Below, piece by piece: positions 47,670-56,438 of a stretch of 64,000 bases of DNA (positions within the stretch are counted from its first letter, which is position 1; each line of letters opens with the position of its first letter). Location of the stretch: assembly GCF_035825295.1 (NCBI RefSeq), contig NZ_JAYMGI010000002.1:8313501-8377500 (forward strand). Direction: 5' to 3'. The translations under genes were made by a program, and so were the position numbers. The notes under the pieces were generated by a model. That model worked only from the letters and a program-made list of their open reading frames with translations. It searched no databases and was not told the origin of the DNA. The stretch is from Actinacidiphila sp. DG2A-62 (GTDB lineage: Bacteria > Actinomycetota > Actinomycetes > Streptomycetales > Streptomycetaceae).

Positions 47670-48695
47670 TCACTCCGCCGGCGGGATCTCGCCCGAGCCG
47701 CGGGCGATCAGCCGCGCCGGCAGCTCGGTGCGGGTCGGGGCGTCGGTGGTGAGGCCGTCCAGCCGCCGGAAGAGCAGCTGCGCCGCGGTGCGGCCGAGGC
47801 CGGGGGAGTCCTGCGCGACCACCGTCACCGCCGGGTTGAGCAGGTCGGCCAGCTCGAAGTCGTCGAAGCCGACCAGGGCGACCGGGCGCGGCCTGCCCGA
47901 CAGCACCCGCACCGCGGTGACCGTGACGCGGTTGTTGCCGGCGAACAGCGCGGTCACCGGCTCGGGTCCGCTGAGCATCGAGTTGAGCACCGCGCGCACC
48001 CGGTCCGGGGTCGTCGGCCCCATCGCGTACCACTCCGGCCGGACGTCGATGCCGGCGGCGGCCATCGCCTCGCGGTAGCCGCGCAGCCGCTCGCTCGCGG
48101 TGTGGATGCCCGGCTGGTCGCCGATGAAGCCGATCCTGCGATGGCCGTGGGCGATGAGGTGCGCGACGCCGTCCCTGGTGCCGCCCGCATTGTCGGTCAG
48201 CACCACGTCCGCGTCCACCCGGCCGGCCGGGCGGTCGACGAACACCGTGGCCACCCCCGCGTCCATCTCCGGCACCAGATACCGGTGGTCCTCGCTGGCG
48301 GGCACCACCACCAGGCCGTCCACCCGGCGCGCGCAGAACGCCAGCACCAGCTCCTGCTCGCGCCGCGGGTCCTCCGCGCTGGAACCGGTGAACAGCAGTG
48401 CGCCGTGCGAGCGCGCCACGTCCTCCACCGCGCGGCTCAGCGGCGCGTAGAAGGGGTCGGCGAGGTCCTCGAGCACCAGCCCGACACTGGAGGTGCGCCG
48501 GGTGCGCAGCAGGCGGGCGCTGTCGTTGCGCCGGAAGCCGAGCGCGTCGATGGCCGCCTGGACCCGGGCGACGGTGTCGGGGGTGACGCCCGGCTCCTCG
48601 TTCACCACACGGGACACCGTCTTGAGTCCGACGCCCGCGCGGGCGGCGACATCCTTCATGGTGGGCCGGGGGGTACGTCCAGGTGTTTGGGTCAC
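47670..48695 (-). CDS. LacI-family transcriptional regulator
   Basis: 341 residues. HTH and hinge: TMKDVAARAGVGLKTVSRVVNEEPGVTPDTVARVQAAIDALGFRRNDSARLLR at 12-64, then a periplasmic-binding-protein-like effector domain (SVGLVLEDLADPFYAPLSRAVEDVA... LVGFDDFELADLLNPAVTVVAQD). Divergent from a ROK sugar kinase, with a perfect LacI-type palindrome between them, so a sugar-controlled repressor of the kinase and itself is likely. Confidence 0.92.
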   Translation of the reverse strand: MTQTPGRTPRPTMKDVAARAGVGLKTVSRVVNEEPGVTPDTVARVQAAIDALGFRRNDSARLLRTRRTSSVGLVLEDLADPFYAPLSRAVEDVARSHGALLFTGSSAEDPRREQELVLAFCARRVDGLVVVPASEDHRYLVPEMDAGVATVFVDRPAGRVDADVVLTDNAGGTRDGVAHLIAHGHRRIGFIGDQPGIHTASERLRGYREAMAAAGIDVRPEWYAMGPTTPDRVRAVLNSMLSGPEPVTALFAGNNRVTVTAVRVLSGRPRPVALVGFDDFELADLLNPAVTVVAQDSPGLGRTAAQLLFRRLDGLTTDAPTRTELPARLIARGSGEIPPAE

Positions 48696-48724
48696 GATCG
48701 TAGTATTCCCTGCGGCAAGAGATG

Positions 48725-48736
48725 GACAACGTTGTC
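48725..48736 (+). promoter_or_regulatory. LacI-type operator GACAACGTTGTC
   Basis: A perfect 12-bp palindrome with central CG, the form bound by LacI-family regulators, in the 170-bp divergent region between the LacI and ROK genes. A second weaker candidate is GAAACCGCTTAC near 48790. Confidence 0.65.
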
Positions 48737-48865
48737 AGGGACAGGCGAGACTACTCCTGGGTTTTCCACTGGGGAACCCTGGCGGTACGAAACCGCTTAC
48801 CGGCATGTTTTCCGCGGTATGCCAGCGGCTACAGACGGATGACGGAAGAAGGAGAACCCCGAGCG

Positions 48866-49843
48866 ATGCACCCCCACGGCGCGACCGGTCCACTCGTGGC
48901 CGCATTGGACATCGGCGGCACGAAGATCGCCGGGGCGCTCGTCGACGCCGAAGGGCAACTCCTGGTCAGAGCGCTGCGGCCGACGCCGGTGACGCCGGAC
49001 GGCGAGACCGTGCTCGGCGCGGTCACCGAGGTGCTGGACGAGCTGCGGGCCGCGCCGGTGTGGCCGGCCACGATCGCGGTCGGGATCGGCAGCGCGGGCC
49101 CGGTGGACGCCCAGCACGGCACGGTCAGCCCGGTCAACGTGCCCGGCTGGCGCGACTTCCCCCTCGTCTCCCGGATCGAGCACGCCTCCGGCGGGCTGCC
49201 GGTGGCGCTCACCGGCGACGGCGTCGCCATGACCGCGGCCGAGCACTGGCAGGGCGCGGCGCGCGGCTACGACAACGCGCTGTGCATGGTCGTCTCCACC
49301 GGGGTCGGCGGCGGTCTGGTGCTCGGCGGCGCGCTGCTGCCCGGTCCGACCGGCAACGCGGGCCACATCGGGCACATCAGCATCGACCTCGACGGGGACC
49401 TGTGCCCGTGCGGGTCGCGCGGCTGCGTGGAGCGGATCGCCAGCGGGCCGAACATCGCGCGGCGCGCGGTGGGCGCGGGGTGGCGCCCGCCGGCGGGCGT
49501 CGCGCCGACGGCCGCGGCGGTCGCGGAGTCGGCGCGGGCGGGGGACCGGGTGGCGCTCGCGTCCTTCGACCGGGCGGCGCAGGCGCTGGCGGCGGGGATC
49601 GCGGCGACGGCCACGCTGGTGGAGATCAACGTGGCGGTGATCGGGGGCGGGGTGGCCAACGCGGGGCCGATCCTCTTCGATCCGCTGCGGGAGCATCTGA
49701 CGCGGTACGCGACGTTGTCCTTCGCGGCCGGCGTGGAGGTGGTGCCGGCGAAGCTCGGGACGGATGCGGGGATGGTGGGGGCGGCGGCTGCCGCGGCGGA
49801 GTCGCTCCGCCTGGACGGGTTCACGCCGGCCGCCGCGGCCTGA
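48866..49843 (+). CDS. ROK-family sugar kinase (glucokinase-like)
   Basis: 325 residues from ATG 48866 (ATG 48839 in frame is an alternative; AGAAGGAG lies between them). ATP-binding DIGGTK at 15-20, sugar-binding GNAGHIGHI, and zinc motif CPCGSRGC with C180, C182 and C187 followed by E189. No N-terminal HTH, so an enzyme and not a repressor. It phosphorylates glucose, a glucose derivative or an amino sugar such as N-acetylmannosamine. Control by the divergent LacI protein is likely. Confidence 0.9.
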   Translation: MHPHGATGPLVAALDIGGTKIAGALVDAEGQLLVRALRPTPVTPDGETVLGAVTEVLDELRAAPVWPATIAVGIGSAGPVDAQHGTVSPVNVPGWRDFPLVSRIEHASGGLPVALTGDGVAMTAAEHWQGAARGYDNALCMVVSTGVGGGLVLGGALLPGPTGNAGHIGHISIDLDGDLCPCGSRGCVERIASGPNIARRAVGAGWRPPAGVAPTAAAVAESARAGDRVALASFDRAAQALAAGIAATATLVEINVAVIGGGVANAGPILFDPLREHLTRYATLSFAAGVEVVPAKLGTDAGMVGAAAAAAESLRLDGFTPAAAA

Positions 49844-49919
49844 CCTCCCCGACCGCCTCGGCGTCGCGCCCCCGCCCCGGGGCGGTGTCCGCGCTGCCTG
49901 CGCGTCGAGCCGCCGCTCC

Positions 49920-49938
49920 CGGGCGTCGCCCGTTTTTT
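49920..49938 (+). terminator. Intrinsic terminator after ROK kinase
   Basis: CGGGC-GTC-GCCCG directly followed by TTTTTT, 77 bp after the kinase stop. A rare clear Rho-independent terminator in this window. The remaining 200 bp to the next gene show no other signal. Confidence 0.85.
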
Positions 49939-50139
49939 CCTGCCCCCGCCCGTTGAACTCGCGGGTCTGGTGCGCCTGGTTCTCGCAGGGGTCGGGCCCG
50001 ACCGGCACAGGGGGGCGTCAGCAGAACGCTGGATGTTCCAGGGGGTGGGCGGGCGGCCGGGGACCGGCGAGACGAGCGCGGCGTTTGGTGGGGCCGATGA
50101 TCCGGGCAATTCGTAGGGGTCTACGGAGAAGGGGGCACC

Positions 50140-51173
50140 GTGATCATCTGGCTGAACGGGGCGTTCGGCGCCGGCAAGTCCCACGCCGCGCGCGAGCTGC
50201 TGGACCTGGTACCGGACAGCACGCTCTACGAGCCCGAGGCCGTCGGCGACTGCCTGCGCCGCCTGCTGCCCGAGAAGCGGCTCGAGGACGTCACCGACTA
50301 CCAGGACCTCCCCGTCTGGCGCCGCCTGGTGATCGAGAGCGCCGCCGCGCTGCTCGACGAGGTCGGCGGCGTGCTGGTGACGCCGATGACCCTGCTCGCC
50401 CAGGAGCACCGCGACGAGATCTTCGGCGGCCTCGCGGCGCGCGGCATCGATGTCCGGCATGTGCTGCTGGAGCCAGGAGAAACGATTTTGCGCGAGCGGA
50501 TCGCGGCGCGGCCGGCCGATCCCGGCCAGGCCCCGGCCGCCGCGGAGGCGGCGCGCCGGTGGGCGCTGGAGCGCATCCCCGACTACCGGGCCGCGCTGGG
50601 CTGGCTGGCCCGCGACGCGTACACCGTGCGGACCGCGGACCTGACCCCGGCGCAGACCGCCGCGCGGATCGCCGAGGCGGTGGGCGGCGGGGAGGGCTCG
50701 TGCGGAATCGTGCAGACGCCGCAGCCGCGCGCCGAGACGCTGGCCGCCGGGGTGCTGCTGTTCGACGACGACGACCGGGTGCTGCTGGTCGACCCCACCT
50801 ACAAGCCGGGCTGGGAGTTCCCCGGCGGCGTCGTCGAGCGCGGCGAGTCGCCGCTGCGGGCCGGCGGGAGGTCGCCGAGGAGCTGGGCCTGGAGCTGACC
50901 GGCGGCCTGGAGCTGCTGGTCGTGGACTGGGAGCCGCCGCGCCCGCCCGGCTACGGGGGGATGCGGCTGCTGTTCGACGGCGGCCGGGTGCCCACCGCCG
51001 ACATCGGCCGGCTGCTGCTGCCGCGCTCGGAGCTGCGCGACTGGCGGTTCGTCACCGAGGACGAGGCGGCGGACATGCTGCCGCCGGTGCGCCTGGACCG
51101 GCTGCGCTGGGCGCTGCGCGCCCGCGAGCAGGGGCGGCCGCTGCACCTGGAGGCGGGCCACCCCGCCGAGTGA
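50140..51173 (+). pseudogene. AAA-type ATPase (TmrB-like) fused to NUDIX hydrolase, split by apparent one-base deletion
   Basis: GTG 50140 follows GGAGAAGGGGG. Residues 1-185 form a P-loop domain (WLNGAFGAGKSHAAREL, Walker A at ~7-14). The NUDIX domain begins at ETLAAGVLLFDDDDRVLLVD, with the box split: GGVVERGESPLRA in the first frame, RREVAEELG in the next, which then runs to TGA 51173. Adding one base near 50855-50870 restores GX5EX7REVXEELG exactly. So an intact ~345-residue bifunctional protein is likely and the break is probably an assembly error. The N-domain resembles tunicamycin-resistance TmrB-type kinases. Confidence 0.82.
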
Positions 51174-51223
51174 TCGGCTCGGGCGGCGTCGGTCCGGCCG
51201 CCGGACCGGCGCCGCCCGCGGCC

Positions 51224-52597
51224 TCAGACGCCCTGGGTCGCGGAGTGCGCTGCGGCGTAGCGGCGCAGGAACAGCGCCTCGGTGAGCGCGAGCTTCTCCA
51301 ACTCCTGCGGCGAGACGCTCTCGTTGACCGCGTGGATCGCCGCCTCGGGCTCGCTCAGCCCGATCAGCAGGAACTCGGCGCGCGGGTAGAGGCCCGCCAG
51401 GGTGTTGCACAGCGGGATCGAGCCGCCGTTGCCCGCCTCGGCCATCTCCCGCCCGTACGCCTCCCGCATCGCCTCGGCCATCGCCGCGTACGCCGGGCTG
51501 CCGGTGTCCGCGGCGAACGGCTGGCCGCTGCCGCCCAGCGTCACCTCGACCTTGGCGCCCCAGGGGGCCGCGGCGGTCAGGTGGGCGCGCAGCGCCTCGC
51601 CGGTGCGGACCGCGTCCACCCCCGGCGGGATGCGCACGCTGACCAGCGCGCCCGCGCTGGCCTGCACCGACGGGGTCGCGCCGACCACCGGCGGGGCGTC
51701 GATGCCCAGGACCGTCACCGCCGGGCGGGCCCACAGCCGGTCCGAGACGCCGCCGGTGCCGATCAGGCCGACGCCGTCCAGCACCTTGGCGTCCTGCCGG
51801 AAGTCCGCCTCGTCGTAGGCGATGCCGGGCCACTCGCCGCCCCCGTCGAGGCCGTCGATGGTGGTGGCGCCGGTCTCGTCGCGCAGCGAGGCGAGCATGT
51901 GGATCAGGGCGGCCAGCGCGTCCGGCGCCGCGCCGCCGAACATCCCCGAGTGGAGGTTGCCCTGGAGGGTGTTCACCCGCACCTCGGCGACCACCATGCC
52001 GCGCAGCGCGGAGGTCACCGTGGGCAGGCCCAGCCGGAAGTTGCCCGCGTCGCCGATGACGATCGCGTCGGCGGCCAGCAGCCCCGGGTGCTGCTCGGCG
52101 TAGCGTTCCAGGCCGCCGGTGCCCTGCTCCTCGGAACCCTCCACGATCACCTTGACGTTGACCGGCACGCCGCCCTGCCCGCGCAGCGCCCGCAGCGCGG
52201 TCAGGTGCATCAGCACGCCGCCCTTGCAGTCCGCCGCGCCGCGGCCGTACCAGCGGCCGTCGCGCTCGGTCAGTTCGAACGGCGGCGACAGCCACCGCGA
52301 CTCGTCCAGCGGCGGCTGCACGTCGTAGTGCGCGTACAGCAGGACCGTCGGCGCGTCGGCGGGGCCGGGCAGGTAGCCGTAGACCGACTGGGTGCCGTCG
52401 GGGGTGTCGAGCACCTCCACGTCCCGGAAGTCCTCCGCGCGCAGCGCGTCGGCGATCCAGGAGGCCGCCTTCTGCGACTCGCTCTTCGGGAACTGCCGCC
52501 AGTCGGCGACCGAGGCGAACGCCACCAGTTCGGCCAGTTCGGTCTTGGCCCGCGGGATCAGCGCGGCCACGGCCTCGGAGAGCGGAACGGACGACAT
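51224..52597 (-). CDS. M20-family metallopeptidase (dipeptidase)
   Basis: 457 residues from ATG 52597, with AAGGAG 6 bp upstream. Zinc-ligand motifs: LLYAHYDVQPP (H, D), YGRGAADCKGG (D), VEGSEEQG (catalytic EE), GDAGN (D) and a C-terminal IHAVNESV (H). The dimerisation domain contains the LHSGMFGG motif. Family M20 dipeptidases (PepV/CNDP-like) hydrolyse dipeptides in the cytosol. Confidence 0.93.
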   Translation of the reverse strand: MSSVPLSEAVAALIPRAKTELAELVAFASVADWRQFPKSESQKAASWIADALRAEDFRDVEVLDTPDGTQSVYGYLPGPADAPTVLLYAHYDVQPPLDESRWLSPPFELTERDGRWYGRGAADCKGGVLMHLTALRALRGQGGVPVNVKVIVEGSEEQGTGGLERYAEQHPGLLAADAIVIGDAGNFRLGLPTVTSALRGMVVAEVRVNTLQGNLHSGMFGGAAPDALAALIHMLASLRDETGATTIDGLDGGGEWPGIAYDEADFRQDAKVLDGVGLIGTGGVSDRLWARPAVTVLGIDAPPVVGATPSVQASAGALVSVRIPPGVDAVRTGEALRAHLTAAAPWGAKVEVTLGGSGQPFAADTGSPAYAAMAEAMREAYGREMAEAGNGGSIPLCNTLAGLYPRAEFLLIGLSEPEAAIHAVNESVSPQELEKLALTEALFLRRYAAAHSATQGV

Positions 52598-52786
52598 GAG
52601 AACTCCTTGCACGGTGGGCCGGGTGGGGCGGTCCGGGGAATCCCCGGGGCGCCGCGGCGGTTGGCGTCCGCGACGGCACCCTGCCGATGGTGCCACAGCG
52701 AGGAGTTCTCCTCGGGCGCATAGGATGCGTGAACAGCCAGGTCAGCACGAGGCGGCCGAACGGGCCGATCAGGAGCGGAAACAGAC

Positions 52787-54079
52787 GTGAGCGGTGAGCA
52801 GGCGGCGCAGGACGGCGGCACGGAGGACGGCGGGGCCCCCGTGGTCTGGGACGTCGTGGTGATCGGCGCGGGTCCCGCCGGAGCCTCGGCCGCACACGCG
52901 GCCGCGGTGACCGGCCGCCGGGTCCTGCTGCTGGAGAAGTCCGAGCTGCCGCGTTACAAGACCTGCGGCGGCGGGATCATCGGGCCGTCCCGGGACTCGC
53001 TGCCGCCCGGCTTCGAACTGCCGCTGCGCGACCGGGTGCACGCGGTCACCTTCAGCCTCAACGGCCGGCTGACCCGCACCAAGCGCTCCCGGCAGATGCT
53101 CTTCGGGCTGATCAACCGCCCCGAGTTCGACGCCGGGCTGGTCGACGCCGCGCGCGAGGCGGGCGCCGAGGTGCGCACCGGCGTGACCGTCTCCCGGGTC
53201 GAGCAGCACGGACCGGGCGTCCCCGACCGGCGCACCGTCGCCGTCGTCCTGACCACCGGCGGGAACGGCCGGGCCGACGGCGAGGAGGACGCCCCGGCCG
53301 ACGGCCGCAAGGACGGCCGGCAGGAGGAGATCGTCTACGCCCGCGCGGTGGTCGGCGCCGACGGCAGCGCCAGCCGGATAGGAGCCCATGTCGGGGTCAA
53401 GCTCGACCAGGTCGACCTCGGCCTGGAGTTCGAGATCCCGGTGCCGCCGTCGGTCGCCGACGACTGGGCCGGCCGGGTGCACATCGACTGGGGGCCGCTG
53501 CCGGGCAGCTACGGCTGGGTCTTCCCCAAGGGCGACTCCCTGACCGTGGGCGTGATCTCGGCCCGCGGCGACGGCGGCGCCACCAAGCGCTACCTGGACG
53601 ATTTCATCGCCCGCCTCGGCCTGGCCGGCTTCGAGCCGAGCGTCTCCTCCGGGCACCTGACCCGCTGCCGCACCGACGACTCGCCGCTGTCCCGCGGCCG
53701 GGTGCTGGTCTGCGGCGACGCCGCGGGCCTGCTCGAACCGTGGACCCGCGAGGGCATCTCCTACGCGCTGCGCTCCGGCCGGCTCGCGGGGGAGTGGGCG
53801 GTGCGGATCGCCGAGTCCCACGACGCGGTGGACGCCCGCCGGCAGGCGCTCAACTACGCCTTCGCGGTCAAGGCGGGCCTCGGCGTCGAGATGGGCGTCG
53901 GCCGCCGCATGCTGGCGCTGTTCGAGAAGCGGCCCGGGCTGCTGCACGCGGTGCTCACCAACTTCCCGCCGGCCTGGCGGGCCTTCGCCGGGATCACCCG
54001 GGGCAAGACCTCGCTCGCGGAGCTGGTCCGCACCCGCCCGCTGGCCCGCCGCGCGCTGGAGGCGTTCGACCGCGCCTGA
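52787..54079 (+). CDS. Geranylgeranyl reductase family FAD-dependent oxidoreductase
   Basis: 430 residues from GTG 52787 with AGGAG upstream. FAD motif VIGAGPAGASAAHAAAVTGRRVLLLEK (GxGxxG at 27-32), SELPRYKTCGGG, ADGSASRIGAHVGV and CGDAAGLLEPWTREGISYALRSGRLAG match the ChlP/GGR family. These reduce prenyl double bonds of lipids or quinones, or act as menaquinone-modifying reductases. A charged insert at ~163-182 (ADGEEDAPADGRKDGRQ) looks repeat-derived. Upstream stretch 52598-52786 is the divergent promoter region. Confidence 0.9.
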   Translation: MSGEQAAQDGGTEDGGAPVVWDVVVIGAGPAGASAAHAAAVTGRRVLLLEKSELPRYKTCGGGIIGPSRDSLPPGFELPLRDRVHAVTFSLNGRLTRTKRSRQMLFGLINRPEFDAGLVDAAREAGAEVRTGVTVSRVEQHGPGVPDRRTVAVVLTTGGNGRADGEEDAPADGRKDGRQEEIVYARAVVGADGSASRIGAHVGVKLDQVDLGLEFEIPVPPSVADDWAGRVHIDWGPLPGSYGWVFPKGDSLTVGVISARGDGGATKRYLDDFIARLGLAGFEPSVSSGHLTRCRTDDSPLSRGRVLVCGDAAGLLEPWTREGISYALRSGRLAGEWAVRIAESHDAVDARRQALNYAFAVKAGLGVEMGVGRRMLALFEKRPGLLHAVLTNFPPAWRAFAGITRGKTSLAELVRTRPLARRALEAFDRA

Positions 54080-54259
54080 CCCGGCCGCCCGCGGGGGTAC
54101 GACGCGGCACGCCGCTGTCGCGCCCGCGCCGGTCGCCCGCGGAATCCGGCCGCCGTGCCGCGGTCGGCGCGCGCCCGGGCCCGTACTCTCCGGGTAGTAG
54201 CCGGGAAGCCCCCGGCCGGCGGACGCCACGCGGGGCCGGGCACGTCTAGCGTGAGAGCC

Positions 54260-55558
54260 ATGACCTATCAGGAGCCGGCCGCCCCGCCGCGGCGTCGCCG
54301 GGGGTCGGCGGGGCGGCCGGTGTGGCTCGCGCCGCTCCTGCTGGCCGTGCTCCAGGTGGTCGGCAGCAGCGTGGCCGGCCGCCACCAGAGCCAGCGGGTG
54401 CCGCTCGACGGCCTCGGCTACGCCCTGCTGCTGGCCGGGCCCGCGCTGCTGCTCCTGCGCCGCCGCCGGCCCGTCCTGGTGACCGCGGGCGTCGGCGGGG
54501 CGACTTTGCTGTACGTCGCGCTCGGCTACCCGTGGGGTCCGGTGTTCGCGAGCTTCGTCGTCGCCGTCTTCACGGCGGTCGCCGCCGGGCGGCGCAGGGC
54601 CGTGTTCGCGGTGGCCGCGGCGGTGCTGGCCGGTCATGTGGCGGTGGGCGCCTGGCTCTACCGCTGGCTGCCGCCCGCCCACGACCGGGCCGCGTCGTGG
54701 ACCACGCTCTCCGGCGGCGCGGCCTGGCTGCTGGCCGTGCTCGCCGCCGCCGAGCTGTACCGGGTGCGGCGCGAGCGGATCGCCCGCGAACGCCGGGAGC
54801 GCGCGGAGGCCGAGCGCCGCCGCGCCGACGAGGAGCGGCTGCGGATCGCCCGGGAGCTGCACGACGTGCTCGCCCACAGCATCTCGCTGATCAATGTGCA
54901 GGCGGGCGTCGCATTGGCCCTGATGGACGAACGCCCCGAGCAGGCCCGCACCGCGCTGACCACGATCAAGGCCGCGAGCAAGGAGGCGCTCGGCGAGGTC
55001 CGGCAGGTGCTGGGCACGCTGCGCGCGCCGGGGGACGCGCCGCGGGCGCCCGCCCCCGGCCTCGACCGGCTGTCCGAGCTGACCGAGCAGGCCGCGGCGG
55101 CGGGTCTCGTCGTGGACGTCGCGGTCGAGGGCCGGCGCGGGCCGCTGCCCCCGGGCGTCGACCTGGCCGCCTTCCGCATCGTCCAGGAGGCGCTGACGAA
55201 CGTCGTGCGCCACTCGGGGTCGCGCACCGCGCGGGTCCGGATGCGCTACGACGCCGGGTGCGTCGAGGTGCGGGTGGACGACGACGGTCCCGCGGCGGCC
55301 GGCGGGGACGGCGGCGGCGGGAACGGCCTGGTGGGGATGCGCGAGCGGGCCGCGGCGCTCGGCGGGGCCGTCGAGGCGGGCCCGCGCGCCGACGGCGGCT
55401 TCGCCGTGCGGGCCACGCTTCCGTTCGCCCGGCCCGAGCCGGCCCCTGAAGGGCCCGGGCCGGAGCCGGAGCCGGTTCGGGCGGAGCCGTCACCACAGCC
55501 GTGGCAGGAACCGGAGCCGGGGCGGCCGGAGCCGGGCGACACCGAGGAGCGACGATGA
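54260..55558 (+). CDS. NarL-type sensor histidine kinase (HisKA_3)
   Basis: 432 residues from ATG 54260; TAGCGT 7 bp upstream suggests a leaderless start. Four to five N-terminal membrane helices, a cytosolic Arg/Glu-rich coil, HisKA_3 box IARELHDVLAHSISLI with His201, and a HATPase domain with EALTNVVRHSG and GNGLVGMRERAAALGG. The C-terminal ~45 residues are a Pro/Glu tail. The response regulator gene overlaps its stop. Confidence 0.92.
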   Translation: MTYQEPAAPPRRRRGSAGRPVWLAPLLLAVLQVVGSSVAGRHQSQRVPLDGLGYALLLAGPALLLLRRRRPVLVTAGVGGATLLYVALGYPWGPVFASFVVAVFTAVAAGRRRAVFAVAAAVLAGHVAVGAWLYRWLPPAHDRAASWTTLSGGAAWLLAVLAAAELYRVRRERIARERRERAEAERRRADEERLRIARELHDVLAHSISLINVQAGVALALMDERPEQARTALTTIKAASKEALGEVRQVLGTLRAPGDAPRAPAPGLDRLSELTEQAAAAGLVVDVAVEGRRGPLPPGVDLAAFRIVQEALTNVVRHSGSRTARVRMRYDAGCVEVRVDDDGPAAAGGDGGGGNGLVGMRERAAALGGAVEAGPRADGGFAVRATLPFARPEPAPEGPGPEPEPVRAEPSPQPWQEPEPGRPEPGDTEERR

Positions 55559-56220
55559 TCCGCGTCGTGCTGGCCGACGACCAGGCGCTGGTCCGCGCCG
55601 GGTTCCGGGCGCTGCTGGACGCGCAGCAGGACATCGAGGTGGTCGGCGAGGCGGCGGACGGCGAGGAGGCGCTGCGCCAGGTGCGCGCGCTGACCCCGGA
55701 CGTCGTGCTGATGGACATCCGGATGCCGCTGACGGACGGGCTGGCCGCGACCCGGCGGATCACCGACGACGCGGCGCTTGCCGCTGTCAGGGTCGTCGTC
55801 CTGACCACCTTCGAGCTGGACGAGTACGTCTTCGAGGCGATCAGGTCGGGCGCCTCCGGCTTCCTGGTCAAGGACACCGAGCCGGCCGAACTCCTGCGGG
55901 CCGTCCGCGCGGTGGTCGCCGGCGACGCCCTGCTGTCGCCCGGAGTGACCCGCCGGCTGATCGCCGAGTTCGCCGCGCGCTCCAAGGAGCCCGCGGCGGC
56001 GGCCGGCCTGGACCGGCTCACCGAGCGCGAACGCGAGGTGATGGCCCTGGTCGGCATCGGTCTTACCAACGAGGAGATCGCCCGCCGGCTGGTGGTCAGC
56101 CCGCTCACCGCGAAGACCCACGTCAGCCGGACCATGGTCAAGCTCGGCGCCCGCGACCGGGCGCAACTGGTCGTGCTCGCCTACGAGTCCGGCCTGGTCC
56201 GGCCCGGCTGGCTGGGCTGA
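55555..56220 (+). CDS. NarL/FixJ-family response regulator
   Basis: 221 residues from ATG 55555 (ATGA overlap). Receiver with D8-D9, phospho-acceptor Asp54 (VVLMDIRMP) and SGFLVKDTEP (Lys). LuxR-type HTH: LTEREREVMALVGIGLTNEEIARRLVVSPLTAKTHVSRTMVKLGARDRAQLVV. Cognate partner of the preceding kinase. The 218 bp downstream carry a duplicated GGGACGGATCAG and lead to a convergent efflux gene. Confidence 0.94.
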   Translation: MIRVVLADDQALVRAGFRALLDAQQDIEVVGEAADGEEALRQVRALTPDVVLMDIRMPLTDGLAATRRITDDAALAAVRVVVLTTFELDEYVFEAIRSGASGFLVKDTEPAELLRAVRAVVAGDALLSPGVTRRLIAEFAARSKEPAAAAGLDRLTEREREVMALVGIGLTNEEIARRLVVSPLTAKTHVSRTMVKLGARDRAQLVVLAYESGLVRPGWLG

Positions 56221-56438
56221 CGGGGCCCGGCTGGACGGGCTGACGGGTGCCGCCTCGCGCGGACCAGGGACCCTTCCGGTCGCCCGGGGGTCCCGCCTCC
56301 CGCCGGCCCCGGACATGCGCGGTCGCCGCCGCGGGGGACCGCGACGGCGACCGGTGGAACGGGACGGATCAGGTCACATCAGGGACGGATCAGGGACGGA
56401 CGGGAGGGTGCGGGCACGCCTCCCGCGCGGGCGCCGGG

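Noticed and set aside
48866..49843. ROK gene considered as a repressor
   Set aside because: It lacks the N-terminal winged helix that the ROK gene at 61060 has, so it is a kinase.
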